From: Aeromonas simiae
GTDB lineage: Bacteria > Pseudomonadota > Gammaproteobacteria > Enterobacterales > Aeromonadaceae
NCBI RefSeq assembly: GCF_000820125.1
Contig: NZ_CDBY01000057.1
Span: 62,001-126,000, forward strand
Direction: 5' to 3'
Length of the DNA: 64,000 bases
The notes under the pieces are model-generated. The model did not search any database. It was not told the DNA's origin and saw only the letters and a list, made by a program, of their open reading frames with translations. Position 1 is the first letter of the stretch; every line of letters begins with the position of its first letter. Position numbers and translations under genes: made by a program. Positions 51,529 through 61,986 of the stretch are shown here, in pieces.

Positions 51529-52227
51529 ATGCCTATTCCAATGCCAGCAGCACAAGGCACGTCAACTCAACCAATAGAATTAAAAATTGTTTCAATAATT
51601 TTTGATGGAATCAATTCCACACTTAAAATAAACATACCAATACCACTATCAATAATTGCTGCGTTCATTTTATTAATCTTATTATTCAAGGTAATACAAC
51701 CAGTATTAAAGAATTACAAGGCAGATGAAATCATAATCAAGGAGCCATTTACAGGAACTCAAATAAAAATAAAACCCAGCATAGAGGATAAAAAAATTGC
51801 ACATAAGATATGGACAGAGCTAGTAACAAGAAAAGCAGCCTTACCTTTTCAACGAGATAAAGATGTGATCATTGAAGTCTACGATAGCTGGCATACTTTA
51901 TTTCAATGTGTCAGAGAGCAAATAGCCGCACTTCCGGTAGAGAAACTATCAGGTAAAGAGAAAAAAGACACTGAAAATCTTATTGACATATCCATGATGG
52001 TCCTAAATGATGGTTTAAGACCACACTTAACTGAATGGCAGGCCAAGTACCGCTCTTGGTATAAAGTGGAAAAGGAAAAAGAATATAATAAATCAGCCTC
52101 ACCTCAAGATATTCAAAAGACTTACGTTTATTACGAACAACTAGTAAGTGATGTAGAAAATGTAAACAGGAAACTTCAACTTTTTGCTGATGAGTTGAAA
52201 AAATTTGTCAGAAGTGATTTTACATAA
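51529..52227 (+). CDS. membrane-anchored protein of unknown function, last gene of the island
   Basis: From ATG 51529 (AAGGAT upstream) the product is 232 aa; ATG 51484, two bases after the Nmad2 stop, would add 15. A single membrane helix (PLSIIAAFILLILLFKVI, about residues 38-55) is followed by a helical cytoplasmic domain with IWTELVTRKAALPFQRDKDV, YDSWHTLFQCVREQIAAL and LRPHLTEWQAKYRSWY. I recall similar membrane-plus-RPHLTxWQ proteins near defence genes, but cannot name the family. It may be the effector of the island. Confidence 0.6.
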   Translation: MPIPMPAAQGTSTQPIELKIVSIIFDGINSTLKINIPIPLSIIAAFILLILLFKVIQPVLKNYKADEIIIKEPFTGTQIKIKPSIEDKKIAHKIWTELVTRKAALPFQRDKDVIIEVYDSWHTLFQCVREQIAALPVEKLSGKEKKDTENLIDISMMVLNDGLRPHLTEWQAKYRSWYKVEKEKEYNKSASPQDIQKTYVYYEQLVSDVENVNRKLQLFADELKKFVRSDFT

Positions 52228-52510
52228 AATAAAAAGTATAATCTTAATGTTCACTCTGTTCTTATAATAACCGTTTGAAATAGTATCAAATAATAAAACC
52301 AGCCTTCATCTTATACTTCATCTGTTAAATCATACCCTCAGTCTGGAGCAATATGATTGATAGTTGCGCAAAAAATTCACATAAAATAACTTTACAAATG
52401 CATTACCTCTAGATGTTTATAAAAAGCGCCCTTTACATTGTATACCACAATAAAACCGCGCCTTAAGCTGCAGTTTTTATTTCTATACCCCAAACACACT
52501 TCGACCCCAA
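52228..52510. other. AT-rich intergenic right flank of the island
   Basis: No gene, RNA or clear hairpin terminator is recognised here. The AT-rich composition of the island persists to about 52480 and then returns abruptly to GC-rich sequence, marking the probable right boundary. I see no direct repeat or integrase. Confidence 0.4.
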
Positions 52511-52518
52511 CTAGAAGA

Positions 52519-52888
52519 CTATTTCGCCAACCCCTTACACTGCTCTCCTCCTGCGGTGGGATCGCCGGTGCGCAGGCTGCCAGATTGACAAAAATCGCAG
52601 GGGCCGCTGACGGCGTCGAACGAGGAGCCCGGCTCACCGAAGGTGAAGCTGACCTTGACCTCGCACTCCCCCTGATGGCCCGGGATCGGGTTGGATGAGA
52701 GGCTCTGCGAGCTCAGCAGGTGACCCCTAGCGTTGGGCTGGAAGGGGTTGTCTGCGACAAAGGAAGGCTTCCGGCGCCTCGCGAGTGGCGCTCTCCCGCG
52801 TCCTGGAGGCGGCATTGAGCAGGTAGAGCAGCTGGCCGCCATATGCATCGCAGACGCCAGCCTTAGACGGCCCCACGTTCAGCGTCAT
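52519..52888 (-). pseudogene. truncated, frameshifted remnant (exported or pilin-like C-terminus)
   Basis: On the minus strand, ATG 52888 opens VGPSKAGVCDAYGGQLLYLL, then NAASRTRESATREAPEAFL, and stops. The adjacent frame continues NPFQPNARGHLLSSQSLSSN, then CEVKVSFTFGEPGSSF and CDFCQSGSLRTGD to a stop at 52519. The DAYGG-x-LLYLLNAAS pattern resembles pseudopilin-like proteins. It looks like the 3' end of a gene that lost its start, left at the island edge. The identity is uncertain. Confidence 0.4.
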
Positions 52889-52984
52889 GACGTCATCTGC
52901 TTGTTATTCTTGAAAAACAGAGCCACCATCGCGGCCGATTTATACCGTATAGTGGCTCTCTCGCCACTACAAAGGAACAGCCTC

Positions 52985-53344
52985 TTGAGACCCTATTCCG
53001 CCCTGTTACTCTTGCTGGCAACCACTGCCGTTCAAGCTACTCAGGATTGCACTGCGCCGGTAACACAAACCGACATGAACACCTGCGCATTTCAGGATTA
53101 CCAGCGGGCCGATGCAAGGCTCAATGCCGCCTACAAAAAGCGGGGTGTCGTCTTGGACAAGGCACAACTGGAGAGGCTGAGAACTGCGCAGCGAGCCTGG
53201 ATCACTTTTCGCGATGCCCAGTGCCGTTACGAGGCCGGCGTCTATGAAGGGGGATCGATGGCCCCCCTGGTACACAGCAGTTGCCTCACCCAGTTGACCG
53301 AGGAGCGTACCAAGGTACTGGTCGAGCAATCCGAAACGCCATAA
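52985..53344 (+). CDS. DUF1311 / LprI-like secreted protein
   Basis: The 119-aa product begins at TTG 52985 (AAGGAA eight bases upstream) with a signal peptide (MRPYSALLLLLATTAVQA). The mature part has the LprI-type pattern: CTAPVTQTDMNTCAFQDYQR, ADARLNAAYKK, RTAQRAWITFRDAQCRYEA, and four conserved cysteines. LprI of mycobacteria inhibits lysozyme; the function here is inferred. The frame is open upstream, but without homology. Confidence 0.82.
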   Translation: MRPYSALLLLLATTAVQATQDCTAPVTQTDMNTCAFQDYQRADARLNAAYKKRGVVLDKAQLERLRTAQRAWITFRDAQCRYEAGVYEGGSMAPLVHSSCLTQLTEERTKVLVEQSETP

Positions 53345-53420
53345 CCGGAGCTAATGCCTCGGGGTTCACATTGCAATCTGGCAACCGCGCCCTTGCAGAG
53401 ACGCCATCGCGCGTTGATAT

Positions 53421-53454
53421 GAGCCCCCTCCCGCAAGGAGAGAGGGGATCAGAG
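53421..53454. repeat. C-run/G-run intergenic repeat element
   Basis: GAGCCCCCTCCCGCAAGGAG, then AGAGGGGATCAGAG, has a C-rich arm, short loop and G-rich arm ending in ATCAG. A related element (CTCCCCTCACCTCTTGGGGG, then AGAGGGTCAGG) occurs at 46858-46891. These flank the accessory region on both sides. Confidence 0.35.
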
Positions 53455-53500
53455 CGCAGGCCACCGAGGCTTAAGAGGTGTCGAGGGAAAAGATGCAAAC

Positions 53501-53530
53501 AAAAACCGCAGCCCTCGGGCTGCGGTTTTT
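53501..53530. terminator. bidirectional terminator between lprI-like gene and cysS
   Basis: AAAAACCGCAGCCC and GGGCTGCGGTTTTT form a 14-bp stem around TC with T-runs on both strands, between convergent genes. Confidence 0.92.
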
Positions 53531-53570
53531 TTATTGGCTCAACCGGTTGGCGCGAGCAGGGCCACCGGCC

Positions 53571-54947
53571 TTAGGCGCGGCGCCAGGTGGTCTGGCCGGC
53601 GCTGTCTTCCAGCACGATCCCCATTTCGGTCAGGCGGTTGCGCGCCGCATCGGCGGCGGCCCAGTTCTTGTCGGCACGAGCCTGGTTGCGCTCACTGATC
53701 AGGCGCTCAATCTCGGCAACCTCGTCGTCGCTCTCGCTCCCCTTGAGGAAGGCGTCGGCGTCTTGCTGCAAGATGCCGAGCACGCCGCCGAGCTCACGCA
53801 GGCGGGCGGCCAGACCCGCCGCCGCGACGTCATCCTGCCCCTTGAGGCGGTTGATGTCGCGCACCAGATCAAACAGCACCGAGTAGGCTTCCGGGGTGTT
53901 GAAGTCATCGTCCATGGCGGCTTTAAAGCGGGCCACGGCCTCTTCACCACCGGCCGGGGCCACCGCCGGCAGGCCGCGCAGGGCGGTGTAGATACGCTCG
54001 AGCGCCGCACGCGATTGCTTGAGGTTCTCTTCCGAGTAGTTGAGCTGGCTGCGATAGTGGCCCGACATCAGGAAGTAGCGCACCGTCTCGGCATCGTAGT
54101 GAGCCAGCACGTCGCGAATGGTGAAGAAGTTGCCGAGGGACTTGGACATCTTCTCTTTATCCACCATCACCATGCCGCTGTGCATCCAGGTGTTGACGTA
54201 TTCGCCGTCGTGGGCGCAGCAAGACTGGGCAATCTCGTTCTCGTGGTGCGGGAATTGCAGATCCGAGCCGCCGCCGTGGATGTCGAAGTGATGACCCAAG
54301 TGCTTGGAGTTCATGGCCGAGCACTCGATGTGCCAGCCGGGGCGGCCCGGCCCCCAGGGGCTCTCCCAGGTCGGCTCACCGGGCTTGGACATCTTCCACA
54401 GCACGAAATCGAGCGGGTTGCGCTTGGCATCGACCACATCGACCCGGGCACCGGCCTGCAACTGCTCGAGATCCTGGCCCGAGAGGCGGCCATATGCCGG
54501 GAAGGAGTCGACGATGAACATCACGTCGCCGTTGTCGGCCACGTAGGCATGACCGCGATCGAGCAGCAGCTGCACCATGGCGATGATCTCGCCGATGTGG
54601 GCGGTGGCGCGCGGCTCGATGTCGGGGCGCTGCATGGCCAGCGCATCGAAGTCGGCGTGCATGTCGCCGATCAGGCGCTCGGTCAGGTCATCGCAGCTGA
54701 CGCAGGTCTCGGCGGCGCGCTTGATGATCTTGTCATCGACGTCGGTGATGTTGCGCGCATAGGTGAGGTCATAGCCGAGATAGCGCAGGTAACGGGCCAC
54801 CACGTCGAAGGCGACGAAGGTGCGGCCGTGGCCAATGTGACAGTGATCGTAGATGGTGACGCCACACACATACATGCCCACCTTTCCCGGGTGGATGGGT
54901 TTGAATTCTTCTTTTTGACGAGTGAGTGTGTTGTAAATCTTCAGCAT
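53571..54947 (-). CDS. cysS: cysteinyl-tRNA synthetase
   Basis: CysS charges tRNA-Cys. The 458-aa class I synthetase (E. coli 461) has the HIGH motif ([20 protein letters not shown]), the KMSKS motif ([14 protein letters not shown]), zinc ligands ([25 protein letters not shown]) and the C-terminal RTTWRR-like ending (GQTTWRRA). ATG 54947 corresponds to the family start [15 protein letters not shown]. It is divergent from ppiB, as in many gammaproteobacteria. Confidence 0.98.
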   Translation of the reverse strand: MLKIYNTLTRQKEEFKPIHPGKVGMYVCGVTIYDHCHIGHGRTFVAFDVVARYLRYLGYDLTYARNITDVDDKIIKRAAETCVSCDDLTERLIGDMHADFDALAMQRPDIEPRATAHIGEIIAMVQLLLDRGHAYVADNGDVMFIVDSFPAYGRLSGQDLEQLQAGARVDVVDAKRNPLDFVLWKMSKPGEPTWESPWGPGRPGWHIECSAMNSKHLGHHFDIHGGGSDLQFPHHENEIAQSCCAHDGEYVNTWMHSGMVMVDKEKMSKSLGNFFTIRDVLAHYDAETVRYFLMSGHYRSQLNYSEENLKQSRAALERIYTALRGLPAVAPAGGEEAVARFKAAMDDDFNTPEAYSVLFDLVRDINRLKGQDDVAAAGLAARLRELGGVLGILQQDADAFLKGSESDDEVAEIERLISERNQARADKNWAAADAARNRLTEMGIVLEDSAGQTTWRRA

Positions 54948-55145
54948 CGCGATCGCTGTCCTTCCAGTGAAATGGGCTGCCATTCTAACCCCATCGGGGG
55001 GATAAAACGAGCCGTGTCGCCGCCCCTTTCGCCGCACAAAGCCTGTCCGCTCGCGCCTTTGCCCCCTGCCCTACGCTTTGCCGACAGCCCGCCTTGGGCT
55101 AGAATTGCCCGCACTTGCACACCCACCCACTAAAAGGACGCCGTA

Positions 55146-55640
55146 ATGGTCACTTTGCACACCAATTTCGGGGACATCACCCTGACCCTGTTCGCCGACA
55201 AGGCCCCGGAGACCGTCGCCAACTTCCTGCAATACTGCCGTGACGGCCACTACGATGGCACCGTGTTCCACCGCGTCATCGACGGCTTCATGATCCAAGG
55301 CGGCGGCTATGCGCCCGGCTTTGAAGAGAAAGAGACCCGCGATCCGGTACAAAACGAAGCCGGCAACGGGCTTTCCAACAAGATCGGCACCGTCGCCATG
55401 GCCCGCACCATGGATCCGCACTCGGCTACCGCCCAGTTCTTCATCAACGTTAACCACAACGATTTCCTCGACTTCAAGTCGGCCACCACCCAAGGCTATG
55501 GCTACTGCGTGTTTGGCGAAGTGAGCGAAGGGATGGACGTGGTCAACAAGATCAAGGGCGTCAAGACCGGCAACTACGGCCGCATCCACCAGGACGTGCC
55601 GCTCGAAGATGTGATCATCACCAAGGTCACCGTCGCCTGA
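55146..55640 (+). CDS. ppiB: cytoplasmic peptidyl-prolyl isomerase B (cyclophilin)
   Basis: The 164-aa cyclophilin has the catalytic motif [15 protein letters not shown] and [18 protein letters not shown], matching E. coli PpiB (164 aa). AAAAGGACG precedes ATG 55146. There is no signal peptide, so it is cytoplasmic. It is followed by a small ORF and lpxH. Confidence 0.97.
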   Translation: MVTLHTNFGDITLTLFADKAPETVANFLQYCRDGHYDGTVFHRVIDGFMIQGGGYAPGFEEKETRDPVQNEAGNGLSNKIGTVAMARTMDPHSATAQFFINVNHNDFLDFKSATTQGYGYCVFGEVSEGMDVVNKIKGVKTGNYGRIHQDVPLEDVIITKVTVA

Positions 55641-55645
55641 GCCCG

Positions 55646-55786
55646 GTGAACGACCTTGCCACCGCGGCCCCGGCCGCGGTGTTTCCCTTTGATGCCCACG
55701 GGCGTTGCATCGATTCCCTCGCCGCCTTTGATGCCCGCCGGCCTCTTTATCACCTCCTGAGCCACGGCGGCCTGTGGACCCCATGA
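55646..55786 (+). CDS. putative 46-aa ORF coupled to lpxH
   Basis: A GTG at 55646 opens a 46-codon frame (first residues MNDLATAAPAAVFPFDAHGR) whose TGA overlaps the lpxH ATG (ATGA). The overlap is typical of coupled genes and would explain the weak ribosome-binding site of lpxH. Against it, the ORF contains a strong hairpin (55660-55681) and has no clear Shine-Dalgarno. No family is recognised. Confidence 0.35.
   Translation: MNDLATAAPAAVFPFDAHGRCIDSLAAFDARRPLYHLLSHGGLWTP
55660..55681 (+). terminator. hairpin downstream of ppiB
   Basis: CACCGCGGCC and GGCCGCGGTG form a perfect 10-bp stem around CC, followed by TTTCCCTTT, 20 bases after the ppiB stop. It could terminate or attenuate read-through into lpxH. 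Confidence 0.5.
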
Positions 55787-56514
55787 CGACCCTCTTTATC
55801 AGCGATCTGCACCTTTCTCTGGAGCGGCCCGACATGACGGCGGCCCTGCTCAGCTTCCTGCAAGGTGAGGCGCGCCGCGCCGACGCCCTCTATGTGCTCG
55901 GCGATCTGTTCGAGTTCTGGATTGGCGATGACGACCCCAACCCGCTGCACGACCAGGTGGCCGACGCCTTCGCCGCCTTGGCCAGCGCCGGCGTGCCGCT
56001 CTATTTCGTGCACGGCAACCGCGACTTTTTGCTGGGGCCGGCGTTTGCCCGCCGCGCCGGCATGACCCTGCTCGGCGATCCCAGCGTGATCGAGCTCTAC
56101 GGCCAGCGCACCTTGCTGATGCACGGGGATCTGCTCTGCACCCTGGACGTGGACTATCAGCGCTTTCGCCGCGTCACCGGCTGGCGCTGGCTGCGCTGGC
56201 TGTTTTTGCACCTGCCGCTGGCGCGCCGTCAGCGCATTGCCCGGCAGCTGCGTGGCAACAGCCAAAAAGAGAACGCCGGCAAGGCGCAATCGATCATGGA
56301 CGTGACCGAGGCGGCGGTGCACCAGGCCATGCGCCAGCACCACTGCACTTTGCTCATTCACGGCCACACCCACAGGCCCGCCATCCACGATTTTTCCCTC
56401 GACGGTCAGCCGGCCCGCCGCATCGTGCTGGGCGACTGGTTTGAGCAGGGCTCGGTGCTGGCGTGCCGCCCCGCTGAGCAGACGCTGGAGCAGCGCCCCC
56501 TGCCGCCGCGCTGA
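55783..56514 (+). CDS. lpxH: UDP-2,3-diacylglucosamine diphosphatase
   Basis: LpxH hydrolyses UDP-2,3-diacylglucosamine to lipid X in lipid A synthesis. The 243-aa calcineurin-like phosphatase has the metal motifs FISDLHLS, LGDLFEFWIGDD, HGNRDFLLG, LMHGDLLCT and IHGHTHRPAIH. E. coli LpxH is 240 aa. ATG 55783 fits the family start MTTLFISDLH, though its Shine-Dalgarno is weak; coupling to a preceding small ORF may matter. Confidence 0.95.
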   Translation: MTTLFISDLHLSLERPDMTAALLSFLQGEARRADALYVLGDLFEFWIGDDDPNPLHDQVADAFAALASAGVPLYFVHGNRDFLLGPAFARRAGMTLLGDPSVIELYGQRTLLMHGDLLCTLDVDYQRFRRVTGWRWLRWLFLHLPLARRQRIARQLRGNSQKENAGKAQSIMDVTEAAVHQAMRQHHCTLLIHGHTHRPAIHDFSLDGQPARRIVLGDWFEQGSVLACRPAEQTLEQRPLPPR

Positions 56515-56658
56515 TGAGCAGGCTCGCTTGAGGCGAAACTAGCATATGACACGATTATCCCTGCCAAAATGGGGGATAATATGCTATAGTCCGCCCCCTC
56601 TCGTTATAACTGAAACATGGCCTACCAGTGGTGGGCCCGAACCTTGGGGAATATCACC

Positions 56659-57237
56659 ATGTCGATCGATCAATCTCTGCTGGCCCGGGCCGGTGGCAAA
56701 TGCGAACTGTGCGGTGCCGAGCAGGAGCTGAGCCAGTACGCCATCCCCCACTCCCCGGCCGCTGACGCCGACCACAGCGTCGCCCTGTGTGCCACCTGCC
56801 ACGGCCAGATCAGCGCCCCCGAGACCCTCGAGGTCAACCACTGGCGCTGCCTCGGCGACACCATGTGGAGCCAGGTGCCGGCCGTACAGGTCATGGCGTG
56901 GCGTCAGCTCAAGACCCTGGCCGATCAGGGTGAAGTGTGGGCCCGTGACAACCTCGACATGCTCTACCTCGAAGACGACACCCGCGCCTGGGCCGAAGCC
57001 GGCCAGCAGCAGGCCGATGACGATCACACCCCGACCCTCGACTCTAACGGCGCCGTGCTGCAAGAGGGTGACTCGGTGACCCTGATCAAGGATCTCGACG
57101 TCAAGGGCGCCGGCTTCACCGCCAAGCGTGGCACCCTGGTCAAGAACATCCGCCTGACCAACAACCCGCTGCACATCGAAGGCAAGGTCAACGGCGTGCA
57201 ACTGGTACTGGTCGCCGCCTACATGAAGAAGGCATAA
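56659..57237 (+). CDS. phnA: PhnA/YjdM family zinc-ribbon protein
   Basis: The 192-aa protein has an N-terminal zinc ribbon (GGKCELCGAEQEL, VALCATCHGQI) and the C-terminal PhnA domain (AVLQEGDSVTLIKDLDVKGA, KRGTLVKNIRLT, GKVNGVQLVLVAAYMKK). Despite its name, PhnA is not established as a phosphonoacetate hydrolase; the function is unclear. ATG 56659 has GGGGAA upstream. The AT-rich segment at 56560-56590 (including GCTATAGT) is a plausible promoter region. Confidence 0.9.
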   Translation: MSIDQSLLARAGGKCELCGAEQELSQYAIPHSPAADADHSVALCATCHGQISAPETLEVNHWRCLGDTMWSQVPAVQVMAWRQLKTLADQGEVWARDNLDMLYLEDDTRAWAEAGQQQADDDHTPTLDSNGAVLQEGDSVTLIKDLDVKGAGFTAKRGTLVKNIRLTNNPLHIEGKVNGVQLVLVAAYMKKA

Positions 57238-57261
57238 CGCCGCGCGCGATAACGCGGTAAA

Positions 57262-57283
57262 AAGGCGGCCCGAGGGCCGCCTT
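57262..57283 (+). terminator. terminator after phnA
   Basis: AAGGCGGCCC and GGGCCGCCTT form a 10-bp stem around GA, followed by GTTCGTTCTT. Confidence 0.8.
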
Positions 57284-57399
57284 GTTCGTTCTTGCTCCAA
57301 TCTAGGCGATCAAGAGGCGTTGCCTCACTCTTTGCGGGGTTCATATTGCCGGTCAAATGAGATAAGTTCCCATTATCATTTGCCTGACAGGAGAGCCCT

Positions 57400-57822
57400 A
57401 TGTCGACCCGTTTCTGGAAACACCAGACCCGGCTTGGCAACCGCCGTTTCGCCCTCGGTAACCACGCCGGCGCACTGGCGTGCTACCAGCAAGCCCTGTG
57501 GAGCGCCCGCCAGCACCTGCCCCTGTGGCGCGAGCCCGAGGAAGCCGTCGCCGCCCTGGTGGTCTCTTACCACAACCTGGCCGATCTGCTGCTGGCCATG
57601 GCGCTGCCCGAGCGCGCGGCTTACTACCTGTGCGAGGCGCAGCAAAGCCTGCTCAATCTGCTGCAAGACGGCGCCCAGCCGTGCCGGCTGCGCGAGGCGG
57701 CCCATACCCATCTCTTCTGCTGCCGCGTTGAGCTGCTGCGGTTTTTGCGCCGCAGTGGCCCCCATCCCGAGGTGGAGCAGGCGCTGCGCTGCTGTGGCTG
57801 CGCCCACCCCACCCTGCACTAG
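57400..57822 (+). CDS. TPR-like DUF2753-type protein
   Basis: The 140-aa protein has paired helices (RFALGNHAGALACYQQALWS; ALVVSYHNLADLLLAMALPE; RLREAAHTHLFCCRVELLRF) like tetratricopeptide units. It ends in a cysteine-rich CCGCAHPTLH. It resembles the DUF2753 family of Vibrio and Aeromonas; the function is unknown. AGGAGAG precedes ATG 57400. The 240 bases after it hold no other gene except the start region of the entericidin gene. Confidence 0.7.
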   Translation: MSTRFWKHQTRLGNRRFALGNHAGALACYQQALWSARQHLPLWREPEEAVAALVVSYHNLADLLLAMALPERAAYYLCEAQQSLLNLLQDGAQPCRLREAAHTHLFCCRVELLRFLRRSGPHPEVEQALRCCGCAHPTLH

Positions 57823-58062
57823 TCCAACATGCCCATCGGGTGCTAACGCCCCCCAGCGACGGCCGAACCTCGATGGCCATGGAGGCTACCCCCTTAGCGG
57901 CGCAGGCGCGATGAAGGGGCCACGCGATGTGCACCGCTCACTCCGCCACGTCCGGCGCGCAGCTCACGGCCGCGCTCCCGCTTCATGTTGGATCAGTGAG
58001 GAGCCGGGCAATTTCCCCCCGTTTGGATACCCTCAAAGGGAACCACCATCAGGGAGAGAGCC

Positions 58063-58191
58063 ATGATCCGAATTGTTGTGTCCCTTCTGCTGGTTGTCGC
58101 CTGCGGCCAGCTGGTTGCCTGCAACACGGTGCGCGGTGTCGGCCAGGATATCGAAAGCGCGGGTGATGCCATCCAGCGCTCCACCCACTAA
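58063..58191 (+). CDS. ecnB: entericidin-type small lipoprotein
   Basis: The 42-aa product has a lipoprotein signal (MIRIVVSLLLVVACGQLVAC, lipobox LVAC with Cys20) and the short entericidin tail NTVRGVGQDIESAGDAIQRS. GGGAGAGAG precedes the ATG. In enterobacteria EcnB is a stress-induced bacteriolytic lipoprotein; many such genes are stand-alone, as here. A terminator follows at once. Confidence 0.88.
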   Translation: MIRIVVSLLLVVACGQLVACNTVRGVGQDIESAGDAIQRSTH

Positions 58192-58206
58192 CCCTCGACC
58201 ATGAAA

Positions 58207-58226
58207 AAGGGGCCCTCAGGCCCCTT
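58207..58226. terminator. bidirectional terminator between ecnB and ppsA
   Basis: AAGGGGCC and GGCCCCTT form an 8-bp stem with a CTCA loop, flanked by AAAA on the left and CTGTT on the right, between convergent genes. Confidence 0.8.
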
Positions 58227-58244
58227 CTGTTATGGGTGGTCGGC

Positions 58245-60623
<2,379 letters not shown>

Positions 60624-60684
60624 GTCTCCAGGTTGGTGAACACGGGATCGAGCCCGTGTTTCTGTTATGGTGTAGGGCACCGCA

Positions 60685-60700
60685 AAGAAAACGTTTTCTT
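60685..60700. promoter_or_regulatory. perfect palindromic operator between ppsA and ppsR
   Basis: AAGAAAACGTTTTCTT is a perfect 16-bp palindrome with the central ACGT typical of LacI-family sites. Cra activates ppsA in enterics, but the sequence differs from the FruR sites at fruB. It shares the AAAACGTTT core with the element upstream of fbp. Confidence 0.65.
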
Positions 60701-60888
60701 GCCAGAGCCAATAAAATCCCCTGTATAAAGGGGATGGTTCAATGGCGAGGCCATTTTACAATGAATCACAAAAAATTAACGAACCAGGTTTGCAACCTGT
60801 ATCACAAGTTCACAACAGCTGGATAGTTGACATTCCGCGTTGGTATCCAGAGAAACTTTATTTGTAGAGCTGAAAAAGGAGCATTCTC

Positions 60889-61701
60889 GTGCACACCGTC
60901 TTCTACGTTTCCGATGGCACCGCCATCACGGCCGAAGTGTTTGGCCACGCCGTGTTGAGTCAGTTTCCCCTCGCCTTCGAACAGGTGACCATCCCCTTCG
61001 TCGAAACCCTGGAGAAGGCGCGCCTGGTGCGCCAGCGCATCGATGAGTGCTTCGCCCAGACTGGCATCAAGCCCCTGCTGTTTCACACCATCGTCGACCC
61101 CGTGCTGCGCGAGGAAGTGCTGCGCGCCCAGGTCAATGCCCACGATTTTCTCAACACCTTCGTCACCCCGCTCGAGCAGGAGCTGGGCGTAAAGGCCACG
61201 CCACGCCTGCACCGCACCCACGGCATGGAGAACCGCAAGCTCTATGACGATCGCATCGACGCGGTCAACTTCGCCCTGGCCAACGATGACGGCATCACCA
61301 CCAAGGAGTATGAGGAGGCAGACATCATCCTCATCGGGGTGTCGCGCTGCGGCAAGACCCCCACCAGCCTCTATCTCGCCCTGCAATTTGGCATTCGCGC
61401 CGCCAACTACCCCTTCATCGATCAAGACATGGGCGCCCTGGAGCTGCCCCCCGCCCTCAAGGCCAACCGTCACAAGCTGTTCGGCCTGACCATAGCGCCC
61501 CAGCGGCTGCACGAGATCCGTAACCAGCGCCGGGCCAATAGCCGCTACTCGTCACTGGAGCAGTGCGAGCAGGAGCTGGCTCGGGTCGAGCGGCTGTTTC
61601 GCCAGGAGGCGATCCATTTTCTCAACACCACCTCCCACTCGGTGGAAGAGATCAGCGCCAAAATCCTGGAGACCACCGGGCTGCGCCGGCAACTCTATTG
61701 A
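60889..61701 (+). CDS. ppsR: PEP synthase regulatory kinase/phosphorylase
   Basis: PpsR (DUF299) inactivates PpsA by ADP-dependent threonine phosphorylation and reactivates it by Pi-dependent dephosphorylation. The 270-aa protein has the N-terminal [20 protein letters not shown], the P-loop-like [15 protein letters not shown] and the C-terminal EISAKIL region. GTG 60889 is supported by AAAAAGGAG upstream. E. coli YdiA is 277 aa. Its divergence from ppsA fits the functional pair. Confidence 0.96.
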   Translation: MHTVFYVSDGTAITAEVFGHAVLSQFPLAFEQVTIPFVETLEKARLVRQRIDECFAQTGIKPLLFHTIVDPVLREEVLRAQVNAHDFLNTFVTPLEQELGVKATPRLHRTHGMENRKLYDDRIDAVNFALANDDGITTKEYEEADIILIGVSRCGKTPTSLYLALQFGIRAANYPFIDQDMGALELPPALKANRHKLFGLTIAPQRLHEIRNQRRANSRYSSLEQCEQELARVERLFRQEAIHFLNTTSHSVEEISAKILETTGLRRQLY

Positions 61702-61837
61702 AGAGGCAACAGTAAAACGCGAAGTCAATAGAGACCTGATAGATTGAACAAAATTCACTCTTTTCTTGGTTTTTCGCCCGTTGTCGCAGCCAGCACGTGA
61801 TTAAGGCGCCATTTCCTCCGCTTTCTCGGTGAAAAAG

Positions 61838-61857
61838 AGGTGCAAAACCGTGCACCT
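61838..61857. promoter_or_regulatory. inverted repeat upstream of aroP
   Basis: AGGTGCA and TGCACCT are perfect 7-base arms separated by AAACCG, 130 bases before aroP. The regulator is not recognised. A half TyrR box (TGTAAA, 61933-61938) followed by a poor second half lies nearer the gene. Confidence 0.4.
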
Positions 61858-61986
61858 AGCATTATTCTCGGCCTATTGGTAGTGACACGATATGGTTAAG
61901 CAGGCGAATTCGTAACGAAGCGCACGCAATATTGTAAACATATCGGTACGCAACCAAGTTAACTGACCGACACAGAGGATTGAGGA

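Noticed and set aside
47400-52500. A prophage or integrative element with attachment sites
   Set aside because: No integrase, transposase, tRNA target or flanking direct repeat could be found around the AT-rich genes.
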